From the NCBI GenBank assembly GCA_036488815.1, contig DASXGX010000042.1, positions 62,001-126,000 on the forward strand: a stretch of 64,000 nucleotides of DNA. Direction: 5' to 3'. Of this stretch, positions 9,356-17,999 are shown one piece after another (the first letter of the stretch is position 1; every line of letters begins with the position of its first letter). The position numbers and the translations under genes are program-made. The DNA comes from Roseiarcus sp036488815 (lineage in GTDB: Bacteria; Pseudomonadota; Alphaproteobacteria; Rhizobiales; Beijerinckiaceae). The notes beneath the pieces were generated by a model. It searched no databases and was not told the origin of the DNA. It was given only the letters and a program-made list of their open reading frames with translations.

Positions 9356-10969
9356 TTGCGGTCGCGCCTCAGCGAGCTTGGCCGGGTTCCGCGCGTCGCC
9401 CTCGGCGCGTTGGCGTTCGCCTGGGCCGCAAGCCCGGCGTCGAGTCTCGGCCAGCAGACGCTCCTCGATTCGACCGGATTGCGCGGCGACGATTCGCCCG
9501 CCCTGGCGATGGATGGGGCGCCGCCCGTTGCGGCCGGCGCGCCGTCCGATTTCGCCTCGCCCTCGCCTGACCTCGCGCCGCCCTCGCCGGACTTTGCGCC
9601 GCCTGCGTCCGACCTTGCGCCGCCCGCGCCCGGCCTCGCCGCTCCGACCAACAAGAAGCCGCCCTCCAAGACGGCGGCGCCGGCGCTGCGGCTCGGCGTC
9701 TATCCGGGCGCGCAAAGGCTCGGTCTGCGCGGCGGACCGCCCGAATCCGCCGACGGCCAAACACCGCCGCCGACAATCGCCGCGCTTCCAACGCCCCCGC
9801 CGCGACGAAAGCCTGCGATCGACGACAAGCCGTTCGATCCCGTGGGGATCGAGGTCGGCGACATGAAGCTCACGCCCTATGTCGAGGAGGATGTCGGCTG
9901 GTCCTCCAATCCAGGTCTGACGGCGGGAGAGCAGAAAGGCTCGGCCTTCGAGACGACCGAGGGCGGTTTCGCCTTGCAGTCGGATTGGTCGCGCAGCGAC
10001 CTCCACGGGTCCTTCAAAGGCGGCTACACCGACTATTTCGCCTCGCCCGCCGACAATGCGCCCTATGGCTCGGGCACGCTCGACGGACGGCTCGACGTCA
10101 CGCGCGACCTTTCCCTCGACGCGGAGGGGCGCTTCAACATCAGCACCCAGACGCTGACCTCGCTCGGCCTGACTTCAACCACCGCCACGACGTCCAATCC
10201 GCTGGTCGAGACCTACGGCGGGACGATCGGCGGCGCGCAGAAGCTCGGCCTCTTTACGCTCGGGCTGCACGGGACGTTCGACCGGACGGCCTACGAAGAC
10301 GCGACGCTGGCCGACGGGCTCTTGTTTCCCCTCTCGACCGACAACTACAACGACTTTGGCCTCAAGGCGCGCGCGTCTTATGAACTCAGCCCGGCAATCT
10401 CGCCCTTCGTCGAAATCGACGTCGACGCGCGCCGCTACGACGACGGGGTGGACTACGCCGGCTTCGCCCGCAACTCGAACGGCGTAGCCGGGCTGGCTGG
10501 CGCGAGCCTCGCGTTCAGCCAGCAACTCAGCGGCGAAGCAAGCTTCGGCTACGGCGAGCGCAGCTACGACGACCCGCGGCTGCCGGACATGCGCAGTCCG
10601 CTGATCGACGCTTCCCTGATCTGGACGGCGACGCCGCTGACGACTGTAACCGGCAAGGCTTCGACGGCCCTCGCCGACACCGTCACACCAGGGGCGTCGG
10701 GCTCCGTGGAGCGCGCTTACACGATCGATGTCGCCCATTCGCTGACGCGCGCCCTCACGCTCGGCGCTTCCGCCGGCTATTCCAGCGACGATTATGTCGG
10801 CGTCTCGCTGCGTGATTGGACCACGACCTTCGGCGCGCGCGCCGAATACCATCTTTCTCGCGACGTCGTCCTCAGGGCGAGCGCGTCGCGCCAGCAATAC
10901 GAGTCGACAGCGCCCAACTCGAACTATGTCGCCGACATTTTCCTGCTCGGCCTGCGCTTCCAGCGCTGA
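9356..10969 (+). CDS. outer-membrane beta-barrel protein with proline-rich N-terminus (BBP2-like)
   Basis: A 537-residue exported protein starting at TTG with a strong AGGAG six bases upstream. After a signal sequence (ALGALAFAWAASPASSLG) come about 120 low-complexity residues, including four near repeats of the type SPDLAPPSPDFAPP, then a ~400-residue region of alternating amphipathic strands (for example LHGSFKGGYTDYF, LDVTRDLSLDAEGRF, FGARAEYHLSRDVVLRASAS) ending LLGLRFQR. That layout fits the BBP2_2/VpsM-like barrel family linked with exopolysaccharide export in other bacteria. The neighbouring galU, galE and sugar-transferase genes elsewhere in the window agree with a surface-polysaccharide role, but that is inference. 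The proline-rich part would span periplasm or cell wall. Confidence 0.75.
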   Translation: MRSRLSELGRVPRVALGALAFAWAASPASSLGQQTLLDSTGLRGDDSPALAMDGAPPVAAGAPSDFASPSPDLAPPSPDFAPPASDLAPPAPGLAAPTNKKPPSKTAAPALRLGVYPGAQRLGLRGGPPESADGQTPPPTIAALPTPPPRRKPAIDDKPFDPVGIEVGDMKLTPYVEEDVGWSSNPGLTAGEQKGSAFETTEGGFALQSDWSRSDLHGSFKGGYTDYFASPADNAPYGSGTLDGRLDVTRDLSLDAEGRFNISTQTLTSLGLTSTTATTSNPLVETYGGTIGGAQKLGLFTLGLHGTFDRTAYEDATLADGLLFPLSTDNYNDFGLKARASYELSPAISPFVEIDVDARRYDDGVDYAGFARNSNGVAGLAGASLAFSQQLSGEASFGYGERSYDDPRLPDMRSPLIDASLIWTATPLTTVTGKASTALADTVTPGASGSVERAYTIDVAHSLTRALTLGASAGYSSDDYVGVSLRDWTTTFGARAEYHLSRDVVLRASASRQQYESTAPNSNYVADIFLLGLRFQR

Positions 10970-10977
10970 GCGCGGAC

Positions 10978-12135
10978 TCAAGGTTGCGCTTTGCCGACCG
11001 TGTCGGCGACCACCGCGCCGCGCGCGCCGAGCGGTTTGTCGCTTTCGGCGGTCGAGTCCTCGGCGGTCTGGCGTTCGATCTCGGCATTGAGCTGCGCGCC
11101 AACGAGGATCACGATGGAGGACACCCACATCCACATCATCATGCCGACGCCCGCGCCCAGCGAACCGTATGTCGCATCGTAATTTGCAAAGCTGGCCAGA
11201 TACCAAGAGAGCAGGGCGGAGCCGACGAGCCAGCTCACCGCGGCGAAACCGCTTCCGACGGTCAGCCACCGCCAACGCGGCTCGCGCCGGCTCGGACCAT
11301 AGCGATAAAGCGCCGCCAACCCCACGATCACCACCGCCAGCAAGAGCGGCCACCGCGCAACGTTCAGCAGCGCGCCCGTGAAACTTCCGAGGCCGAGGAA
11401 GTTCAGCACGAGCGGCAAAACCACCACGGCGCTGATCGCCAGGAGAACTGCGACGATTCCCGCGATCGTGAACGCGAGCGAGGCCAGGTTGAGCGTGACG
11501 AAGCTTCGTTTCTCCTTCTCGTCATAGGCAACGTTCAGCGCGTCGATCACGGCCTTCGTGCCGGCGTTCGCGCTCCAAAGCGCCACCACGAGCCCGCCGA
11601 CGAACCCGACGCCCAACTTGGCGCTGCTGTGGGCCAGGCGGTTCACCTCTTCGCGGATGACGTCGAGCGCTCCTGACGGCAAGATTCCCGACGCCATCGA
11701 CAGCTGGTCGTTGATGGTGGACGGATTAGCGAACAGTCCGTAGAGCGACACGATAGCGGTGATCGCGGGAAAGAGCGCCAGCAACCCGAAGAACACTACG
11801 CCGCCAGCGACGGCGAGCAAGCGATTGTCGTTGAGTTCCTGGTAGCTCCGCCAGAGGATGTCCTTCCAGCCTTTCCAAGGGATCTGCCAGGGCGCCTTGG
11901 CGGCGCGGCCACGCCCCGGTTCCGCCGCTCCCGCGCCCTGCGCCTCCTTCGGCGCCTCGCCGCCGCGCCCCGGCTCTTCGGCCCGCGCACGCGGCGCCTC
12001 CAGCGGGGCGACGTCGCGGGGCCCGTCGAAGGAACCGGAAGATCGACGCTGAGCTTGCCCGCGCCTCTCTTGTCCCTGGCGCGCCAGCAGGTAAATCGCA
12101 GCCAAACCAAGGTAGGGCCATTGGCGCGCGGGCAT
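10978..12135 (-). CDS. YihY/virulence factor BrkB family membrane protein
   Basis: A 385-residue inner-membrane protein of the YihY family (once mis-annotated as ribonuclease BN). After a hydrophilic, Arg/Glu/Ala-rich N-terminus of ~85 residues comes the family's start block PWKGWKDILWRSYQELNDNRLLAVAGGVVFF, then about six membrane helices, with the typical YGPSRREPRWRW loop and LSWYLASFANYDATYGSLGAGVGMMMW. Function is unknown. GGAG lies eight bases before the ATG. It is convergent with the barrel gene (8-base gap) and stands alone upstream. The long soluble N-terminal extension is longer than in the E. coli protein. Confidence 0.92.
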   Translation of the reverse strand: MPARQWPYLGLAAIYLLARQGQERRGQAQRRSSGSFDGPRDVAPLEAPRARAEEPGRGGEAPKEAQGAGAAEPGRGRAAKAPWQIPWKGWKDILWRSYQELNDNRLLAVAGGVVFFGLLALFPAITAIVSLYGLFANPSTINDQLSMASGILPSGALDVIREEVNRLAHSSAKLGVGFVGGLVVALWSANAGTKAVIDALNVAYDEKEKRSFVTLNLASLAFTIAGIVAVLLAISAVVVLPLVLNFLGLGSFTGALLNVARWPLLLAVVIVGLAALYRYGPSRREPRWRWLTVGSGFAAVSWLVGSALLSWYLASFANYDATYGSLGAGVGMMMWMWVSSIVILVGAQLNAEIERQTAEDSTAESDKPLGARGAVVADTVGKAQP

Positions 12136-12215
12136 CGCAGCGTCTCCGATACCTCAGGAGAACGCCGCGGGCCGAAGAAAGTTGCTTTCGGCGCGCCCTG
12201 CCGCGAGGCGAAACT

Positions 12216-13097
12216 TTAGTCTATTAGCTTGCGAATCTCCTGCCGCAGCGGCTCCGCAAGATCCTCCCGCTGAAGCCCGAAAGCGAGATTGGCGGTCAGG
12301 AAGCCGAGCTTGGAGCCGCAATCGTAGGTCCGCCCGTCGAACCGGACGCCGTGGAACGATTGCCGCTTGGCGAGCTCGATCATGCCGTCGGTCAATTGGA
12401 ATTCGCCGCCCGTCCCCTTGGGGATGGAGTGCAGGATCGAAAAGATTTCCGGCTGAAGGATGTACCGCCCGGAGATGATGAAGTTCGAGGGGGCGGTGCC
12501 CTGCGGCGGCTTTTCGACCATGCCCTTGATCTCGAACGTATGCCCGAGGTCCTCCCCGACTGCGACGACGCCGTAGTGACGGGTCTCCTCAGGCGCGACC
12601 TGCTCGACCGCGATGATGTTGCCGCCGTGCTTGGCGTAAGCCTCGACGCACTGGGCGAGGCAGCGGGTCTCGCGCGCGCCCGCGGCGGTGATCATGTCCG
12701 GCAGGAGCAGGGCGAACGGCTCGTCGCCGACCATCTCGCGCGCGCACCAGACCGCGTGGCCGAGGCCGAGCGGCGCCTGCTGGCGCGTGAAGCTGGTCGA
12801 TCCCTCCGGCAGGAGGTCGGCCGCCAGCGCGTCCAGCTCCTTCTGTTTGCCGCGCTTGTGCAGCGTGTCGTCGAGCTCGTAGGCGATGTCGAAATGGTCT
12901 TCGATGACCCCCTTGTTGCGGCCGGTCACGAAGATGAACTGCTCGACCCCCGCCGCCCGGGCCTCGTCGACGACGTGTTGCAGGATCGGCCGATCGACCA
13001 CCGTCAGCATTTCCTTGGGGATCGCCTTGGTCGCAGGTAGAAAGCGGGTGCCGAGACCCGCGACCGGCAGGATCGCCTTTCGGATGGGTTTGTTCAT
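12216..13097 (-). CDS. galU: UTP--glucose-1-phosphate uridylyltransferase
   Basis: A 293-residue nucleotidyltransferase that makes UDP-glucose from UTP and glucose-1-phosphate in the cytoplasm. The start is the ATG at 13097 with GAGG seven bases upstream; a TTG two codons earlier is less likely. The N-terminus has the nucleotide-binding loop PVAGLGTRFLPATK and the block PKEMLTVVDRP. Later come FALLLPDMI and GEFQLTDGM, all typical of bacterial GalU. It is divergent from galE, so UDP-glucose and UDP-galactose synthesis are paired through a 138-base shared control region with a strong hairpin. Confidence 0.97.
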   Translation of the reverse strand: MNKPIRKAILPVAGLGTRFLPATKAIPKEMLTVVDRPILQHVVDEARAAGVEQFIFVTGRNKGVIEDHFDIAYELDDTLHKRGKQKELDALAADLLPEGSTSFTRQQAPLGLGHAVWCAREMVGDEPFALLLPDMITAAGARETRCLAQCVEAYAKHGGNIIAVEQVAPEETRHYGVVAVGEDLGHTFEIKGMVEKPPQGTAPSNFIISGRYILQPEIFSILHSIPKGTGGEFQLTDGMIELAKRQSFHGVRFDGRTYDCGSKLGFLTANLAFGLQREDLAEPLRQEIRKLID

Positions 13098-13119
13098 TCG
13101 CAAGCCTCTCCAGACGAAT

Positions 13120-13144
13120 CCCCCCGCTCGTGGCGGAGCGGGGG
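13120..13144. promoter_or_regulatory. GC-rich hairpin between galU and galE
   Basis: CCCCCGCTC and GAGCGGGGG form a perfect 9-bp stem with a six-base loop, placed 22 bases upstream of the galU start and about 90 bases before galE. No T-run follows on either strand, so it is unlikely to be an intrinsic terminator. It may be an operator or a leader structure of galU. Confidence 0.4.
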
Positions 13145-13235
13145 CGATTTGCGCTTAAATTGCACTCGACAGGGTTCGTTGATTGAAACAACTTCACAAA
13201 GATGGCAAGAGCCGGGCCGGCATTGCGAGGCGAAG

Positions 13236-14222
13236 ATGGCGGTTTTGGTCACGGGCGGAGCCGGATACATCGGCGGACACATGACTCTCGGGCTGCTCGA
13301 CGCAGGCGAGAAGGTCGTCGTCCTGGACAATCTTTCCACCGGCTTCGCCTGGGCGGTGCCGCAGGGGGCCGAGCTCGTCGTCGGCGACTTCGGCGACGCC
13401 GAGCTCGTCTCCCGCCTGATCGCGGAGCACGAAATCGACGCGATCGCGCATTTCGCGGCCAAGATCGTGGTGCCCGATTCGGTCGCCGACCCGCTCGGCT
13501 ACTACCTCAACAACACCGCCAAGGCGCTGAGCCTGATCCAATGCGCGGTCAAGGGCGGCGTCAGCCGGTTCATCTTTTCCTCCACCGCGGCGGTTTACGG
13601 CGAGACCTCGGCCGAGCCGGTCGGGGAGGATGCGCCCCTCAACCCGATCTCGCCCTACGGCCGCTCGAAGCTGATGGTCGAGTGGATGCTGCAGGACGCC
13701 GCCCGCGCGCATGACCTGCGCTACGTCGTGCTGCGTTATTTCAACGTCGCCGGCGCCGATCCGAAGGGTCGGCTCGGCCAGTCGACGCCGAACGCGACCC
13801 ATCTGATCAAGCGCGGGGTGCAGACGGCGCTCGGGCGCTATCCCAGCATGGACATTTTCGGCGAGGACTATCCGACCCGCGACGGCACCTGCGTGCGCGA
13901 CTATATCCAGGTCACCGACCTGATCGACGCTCATCTCGCCGCGCTCGCTTATCTCAGGGGCGGCGGCGACAGCGTGACCTGCAATTGCGGCTATGGCCAC
14001 GGCGCGACCGTCAATGAGGTGATCGACGTCGTCAAGCGCGTTTCCGGCGTCGACTTCAGCGTCAATCGCGCCCCCCGCCGCGCCGGCGATCCCGCCGCCA
14101 TTGTCGCCAAGGCGACGCGCGTGCGCGAAATCCTCGGCTGGAAGCCGAGCCGCGACGACCTCGACGGCATCGTTCGTCAGGCGCTTGATTGGGAGCGCCG
14201 CCTGCACAATCGCCAGACCTGA
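13236..14222 (+). CDS. galE: UDP-glucose 4-epimerase
   Basis: A 328-residue short-chain dehydrogenase-type epimerase that interconverts UDP-glucose and UDP-galactose. I choose the ATG at 13236 (MAVLVTGGAGYIGGHM), which has GAGG five bases upstream; an upstream in-frame start adds an unconserved 29-residue tail. Seen motifs are the NAD-binding GGAGYIGG at residues 6-13, the STAAVYGE serine/threonine site, and catalytic Tyr-x-x-x-Lys in SPYGRSKLMVEW. RDGTCVRDYIQVTDL is also typical of GalE. Divergent from galU. The product probably feeds envelope polysaccharides. Confidence 0.97.
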   Translation: MAVLVTGGAGYIGGHMTLGLLDAGEKVVVLDNLSTGFAWAVPQGAELVVGDFGDAELVSRLIAEHEIDAIAHFAAKIVVPDSVADPLGYYLNNTAKALSLIQCAVKGGVSRFIFSSTAAVYGETSAEPVGEDAPLNPISPYGRSKLMVEWMLQDAARAHDLRYVVLRYFNVAGADPKGRLGQSTPNATHLIKRGVQTALGRYPSMDIFGEDYPTRDGTCVRDYIQVTDLIDAHLAALAYLRGGGDSVTCNCGYGHGATVNEVIDVVKRVSGVDFSVNRAPRRAGDPAAIVAKATRVREILGWKPSRDDLDGIVRQALDWERRLHNRQT

Positions 14223-14314
14223 CGGCGCGCCGTCAGGGGCGCCCAAGGTTCGAGCTTTACAAGCACTGCCACAACGTCTTTCTTAGCGATAACGACAACT
14301 TGGGAGGAAACCGC

Positions 14315-14341
14315 ATGCGGACGGGCGATCGGCGGCGATGA
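14315..14341 (+). CDS. 8-codon leader ORF upstream of the ABC transporter operon
   Basis: A strong ribosome site (GGGAGGAAA, five bases before) precedes ATG and eight codons reading MRTGDRRR, and the TGA overlaps the ATG of the first transporter gene (ATGA). The ribosome site fits this mini-ORF rather than the transporter gene, which has none of its own, so translation of the ATPase gene is likely coupled to it. It may be a leader peptide, or the scar left where a binding-protein gene was deleted. No product is known. Confidence 0.45.
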   Translation: MRTGDRRR

Positions 14342-15093
14342 GCGAGGACGACATCCTCGTCACCGAGCGCCTGGGCAAGTCTTTCGGCGATTTCGCCGCG
14401 GTCAGCGACGTGAGTCTCAAGGTGCGGCGCGGCTCGATCCACGCGCTGATCGGGCCGAATGGAGCGGGCAAGACGACCTGCTTCAACATGCTCACCAAAT
14501 TTGTTCGGCCGACGTCCGGGCGCATCGTCTTCAATGGCCGCGACATTACGCGCATCCGGCCGGCGGATGTCGCGCGGCTCGGGCTGGTGCGCTCGTTCCA
14601 GATCTCGGCGGTGTTCCCCCATCTCACGGCGCTCGAGAACGTGCGCGTCGCGCTGCAACGCAAGCGTGGCGACTCGTTCGACTTCTGGCGCTCAAAGCAG
14701 TGCCTGACGCCGCTCAACGATCGCGCGATGGAGTTGCTCGAGGCGGTCGGCCTCGCCGAATGGGCGAATTCGATCGCGGTCGAGATCTCGTATGGGCGCA
14801 AGCGCGCGCTGGAAATCGCGACCACCCTCGCGCTCGACCCGGAGATGCTGCTGCTTGACGAACCGATGGCCGGCATGGGCCACGAGGACATCGACCGCAT
14901 CGCCGCCCTCATCCGCCGCGTCGCCGCCAATCGCACGATCCTGATGGTCGAACACAATCTGCAAGTGGTCGCGAACCTCTCCGACCGGATCACCGTGCTG
15001 ACGCGCGGACGCGTGCTGGCCGAGGGCGATTACAAGACCGTGTCGGAGAACCCTGAGGTGAAGCAGGCTTATCTCGGGGTCGGTCATGGCTGA
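14338..15093 (+). CDS. livG: branched-chain amino acid-type ABC transporter ATP-binding protein (LivG-like)
   Basis: A 251-residue ATPase. Walker A is GPNGAGKTTCFNML (about residues 41-50), the signature region reads ISYGRKRALEIA, the LivG form of the LSGGQ motif, and Walker B is MLLLDEP followed by AGMGHED. It ends with the C-terminal LivG extension. It powers import by the permeases encoded downstream and acts at the inner membrane. Its start overlaps the leader ORF stop and its end overlaps the next ATPase gene by eight bases, so this is one operon (ATPase, ATPase, permease, permease). Substrate is not shown; HAAT-family members carry branched-chain amino acids, amides or urea. Confidence 0.93.
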   Translation: MSEDDILVTERLGKSFGDFAAVSDVSLKVRRGSIHALIGPNGAGKTTCFNMLTKFVRPTSGRIVFNGRDITRIRPADVARLGLVRSFQISAVFPHLTALENVRVALQRKRGDSFDFWRSKQCLTPLNDRAMELLEAVGLAEWANSIAVEISYGRKRALEIATTLALDPEMLLLDEPMAGMGHEDIDRIAALIRRVAANRTILMVEHNLQVVANLSDRITVLTRGRVLAEGDYKTVSENPEVKQAYLGVGHG

Positions 15094-15832
15094 GGTCGTC
15101 AACATCGTGAGGCGGGCGGCTCAGAGCGCGCCGCCGCTGCTCGCCGTCTCCGGCCTCCAGGCTTGGTACGGCGAATCCCACATCCTGCACGGCGTCGACT
15201 TCGACGTGCGGCCCGGCGAGGTCGTCACCCTGCTCGGGCGCAACGGCGCCGGCAAGACGACGACGCTCAAGTCGATCATGGGCATCGTCGGCAAGCGCAA
15301 AGGCTCGGCGAAGTTCGGCGATGCGGAGACGGTCGGTCTCTCCGCCGACCGCATCGCCCGGCTTGGCGTCGCCCTCTGCCCGGAGGAGCGCGGCATCTTC
15401 GCGAGCCTCAGCGTGCGCGAGAACCTCATGCTGCCGCCCAAGATCACGAAGGCCGGCGGACTGACGCTCGAGCGGATCTTCGCGCTGTTTCCCAATCTCG
15501 CGGAGCGCTTGACTAGCGGCGGCGGCAAGCTTTCAGGCGGTGAACAGCAAATGCTGGCGATCGCGCGCATCCTGCGCACCGGGGCGCGGTTCCTGATGCT
15601 GGACGAGCCGACCGAGGGGCTGGCGCCGGTGATCATTCAGCAGATCGGCCGCACGATCGCCGAGCTCAAGCGCGAGGGCTTCACTATTTTGCTCGTCGAG
15701 CAGAATTTCCGCTTCGCCTCGACCGTCGCCGATCGCTACTTCGTCATGGAGCACGGTCGGATCATCGACGCCTTCGCCAATTCCGAGCTCGCCGCCAATA
15801 TGGGCAAGTTGCATGAATATCTCGGCGTCTGA
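15086..15832 (+). CDS. livF: branched-chain amino acid-type ABC transporter ATP-binding protein (LivF-like)
   Basis: A 248-residue ATPase with Walker A GRNGAGKTTTLKS, signature KLSGGEQQMLAIAR, and Walker B FLMLDEPTEGLAPVI, the LivF pattern. There is a short unconserved N-terminus of about 17 residues before LLAVSGLQAWYGESHIL. It starts inside the end of the previous gene (8-base overlap) and is followed after 57 bases by the permease gene. It is the partner of the LivG-like protein in an asymmetric ATPase pair. Confidence 0.93.
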   Translation: MAEVVNIVRRAAQSAPPLLAVSGLQAWYGESHILHGVDFDVRPGEVVTLLGRNGAGKTTTLKSIMGIVGKRKGSAKFGDAETVGLSADRIARLGVALCPEERGIFASLSVRENLMLPPKITKAGGLTLERIFALFPNLAERLTSGGGKLSGGEQQMLAIARILRTGARFLMLDEPTEGLAPVIIQQIGRTIAELKREGFTILLVEQNFRFASTVADRYFVMEHGRIIDAFANSELAANMGKLHEYLGV

Positions 15833-15889
15833 CGCGCTTCGCGCGATGAGCAAGGGTTTCGCCGGCGCTTGTGGCGGAAGGGCGATGAC

Positions 15890-16780
15890 ATGAATGTTTT
15901 CGGCCACGTCATTTCCGCCCCGGAGCTCTACGGGCAATTGCTGATCGGGCTGATCAACGGCTCCTTCTACGCCTTGCTGAGTCTCGGCCTCGCCGTGATC
16001 TTCGGCATGTTGAACATCGTCAATTTCGCGCACGGCGCCTTCTATATGCTGGGCGCCTTCGCGGCCTATTTCCTGCTGCACGGCCTCGGCCTGAACTACT
16101 GGTGCGCGCTGATCGTAGCGCCGCTCATCGTCGGCGCATTCGGCGCCCTGCTTGAGCGCACGCTGCTCTACCGGCTGCGCGGGCTCGATCCGCTCTACGG
16201 CCTGCTGCTCACCTTCGGCATGGCGCTCGTGATCCAAGGCGTCTTCCAGAACTATTTCGGCGCGTCGGGCATGCCTTATGCAATCCCGCCGCAGCTCGCC
16301 GGGGCGCACAACCTCGGCTTCATGTTCCTGCCGAACTATCGCGCCTGGGTCATCGTCTTCTCCGCCATCGTGTGCCTCGCGACATGGTTCACTATCGAGA
16401 AGACCAAGCTCGGCGCCTATCTGCGCGCCGCAACCGAGAATCCGCCGCTGGTGCGCGCCTTCGGCGTCAATGTGCCGCGCATGATAACGCTCACCTACGG
16501 CTTCGGCGTCGCGCTGGCGGCGCTCGCAGGCGTGCTCGCGGCGCCGATCAATCAGGTGCGGCCGGGCATGGGCGCCGACATCATCGCGGTCGTCTTCGCG
16601 GTGGTGGTGATCGGCGGCATGGGCTCGATCCTCGGCTCGATCGTCACCGGCTTCGTGCTCGGCGTCGTCGAGGGGTTGACGAAGGTCTTCTATCCCGAGG
16701 CCTCGAACACCGTCGTCTTCGTCATCATGGCGATCGTCCTTCTCATCAAACCGGCGGGCCTCTTTGGAAAAGTCGCATAA
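15890..16780 (+). CDS. livH: branched-chain amino acid-type ABC transporter permease (LivH-like)
   Basis: A 296-residue inner-membrane protein with about eight hydrophobic helices. The chosen ATG at 15890 has GGAAGGG upstream; a TTG seven codons earlier is possible. LINGSFYALLSLGLAVIFGMLNIVNFAHG is the conserved N-terminal permease block. The ATPase contact loop lies around AATENPPLVRAFGVNVPRM. It ends in a typical LIKPAGLFGK. The next gene begins one base after its stop. Confidence 0.93.
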   Translation: MNVFGHVISAPELYGQLLIGLINGSFYALLSLGLAVIFGMLNIVNFAHGAFYMLGAFAAYFLLHGLGLNYWCALIVAPLIVGAFGALLERTLLYRLRGLDPLYGLLLTFGMALVIQGVFQNYFGASGMPYAIPPQLAGAHNLGFMFLPNYRAWVIVFSAIVCLATWFTIEKTKLGAYLRAATENPPLVRAFGVNVPRMITLTYGFGVALAALAGVLAAPINQVRPGMGADIIAVVFAVVVIGGMGSILGSIVTGFVLGVVEGLTKVFYPEASNTVVFVIMAIVLLIKPAGLFGKVA

Positions 16781-16781
16781 G

Positions 16782-17750
16782 ATGAGCAGTCACCCCGTCG
16801 CGGCGGCGACCCGGCCGCTTCTCGCCAACGGTCGCGAATTCGGCCTCGTCTTCGTGGTCATGCTGGCCCTGATCGCGGTCGCGCCGTTTGTCGCCTATCC
16901 CTTCTTCGTGATGCAGGCGCTCTGCTTCGCGCTGTTCGCTTGCGCATTCAACCTGCTCATCGGCTATGTCGGCCTGCTCTCGTTCGGCCATGCGATGTTC
17001 CTTGGCCTGGCGAGCTACGTCAGCGCGCACGCCGCCAAGGTGTGGGGCGTCGATCCCGTGCTCGCCATCCTCGCCGGGGTCGCGAGTTCGGCGGTGCTCG
17101 GCCTGATTGCGGGCGTCCTCTCGATCCGCAGCCAGGGCATCTATTTCGCGATGATCACCGTCGCGCTGTCGCAGATGATTTATTTCCTCTGCGTCGAGGC
17201 GCCGTTCACGCATGGCGAGGACGGCATCCAGGCCGTGCCGCAGGGGCGCGCGCTCGGCTTCATCGATCTGTCGCAGCCGCTAATTCTCTACGCCTTCACG
17301 GCGGTCGTGTTCCTGATCGGCTTCCTCGGCGTCTACCGCACGATCAATTCGCCGTTCGGCGAGATTTTGAAGGCGATTCGCGAGAACGAGCCACGCGCGG
17401 TCTCGCTCGGCTATCGCGTCGCGCGCTACAAGCTCGCCGCCTTCGTTCTCTCGGCCGCGCTCGCCGGCCTCGCCGGCGCCACCAAGGCGATCGTGGTGCA
17501 GAACGCCTCGCTCACCGACGTCGGCTTCGCCATGTCGGGTGAAGTGGTGCTGATGACGCTGCTCGGCGGCATGGGCACGCTCTACGGTCCAGTCGTCGGC
17601 GCGTTGATCGTCGTCGCGATGCAGAACTATCTCGCGCAATACGGCCAGTGGGTCACCGTCATCCAGGGCGCCGTTTTCATCGCCTGCGTGCTCGTCTTCC
17701 GGCGCGGAGTCGTCGGCGAGATCGGCAAGGCGCTCAAATGGTCGATTTGA
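16782..17750 (+). CDS. livM: branched-chain amino acid-type ABC transporter permease (LivM-like)
   Basis: A 322-residue permease with LivM landmarks: LFACAFNLLIGYVGLLSFGHAMF near the N-terminus and the ATPase contact stretch LKAIRENEPRAVSLGYRV. The start at 16782 (MSSHPVAA) is one base after the livH stop; a TTG inside livH (16764) would also be in frame. It is the last gene of the operon. A repeat element follows its stop. No periplasmic binding-protein gene lies before or after the four transporter genes, so the binding protein must be encoded elsewhere. Confidence 0.93.
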   Translation: MSSHPVAAATRPLLANGREFGLVFVVMLALIAVAPFVAYPFFVMQALCFALFACAFNLLIGYVGLLSFGHAMFLGLASYVSAHAAKVWGVDPVLAILAGVASSAVLGLIAGVLSIRSQGIYFAMITVALSQMIYFLCVEAPFTHGEDGIQAVPQGRALGFIDLSQPLILYAFTAVVFLIGFLGVYRTINSPFGEILKAIRENEPRAVSLGYRVARYKLAAFVLSAALAGLAGATKAIVVQNASLTDVGFAMSGEVVLMTLLGGMGTLYGPVVGALIVVAMQNYLAQYGQWVTVIQGAVFIACVLVFRRGVVGEIGKALKWSI

Positions 17751-17781
17751 GCGGCGAGGCGGGCATCCGACGCACGAGCGG

Positions 17782-17891
17782 CCCCTCACCCCAACCCCTC
17801 TCCCGCAAGCGGGGGAGGGGCTTAGCGGCGCCGCTCAATCACCTTCTCCCGCGTGCGGGAGAAGGTGGTGCGAAGCACTGGATGAGCGCCG
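17782..17891. repeat. REP-like repeat, family A (double hairpin)
   Basis: Two inverted repeats in tandem: CCCTCTCCCGCAAGCGGG-type arm, then CTTCTCCCGCGTGCGGGAGAAG, bounded by CCCCTCACCCC and CACTGGATGAG. The same layout occurs at 26776-26898, and a half copy at 39375-39416. It lies between the livM stop and the convergent FAD-oxidoreductase gene. The remainder of the gap to 18000 shows nothing else. Confidence 0.8.
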
Positions 17892-17999
17892 TCCGATTCC
17901 AACAAACGAAGCGCGTCGGCTCCATCCCGAGGTAGACGCTCCTTCGGCGAGATCCGTCCCTGACGCTTTTTGGCGGAGCGATTTTGGATCCCGCTTGGG

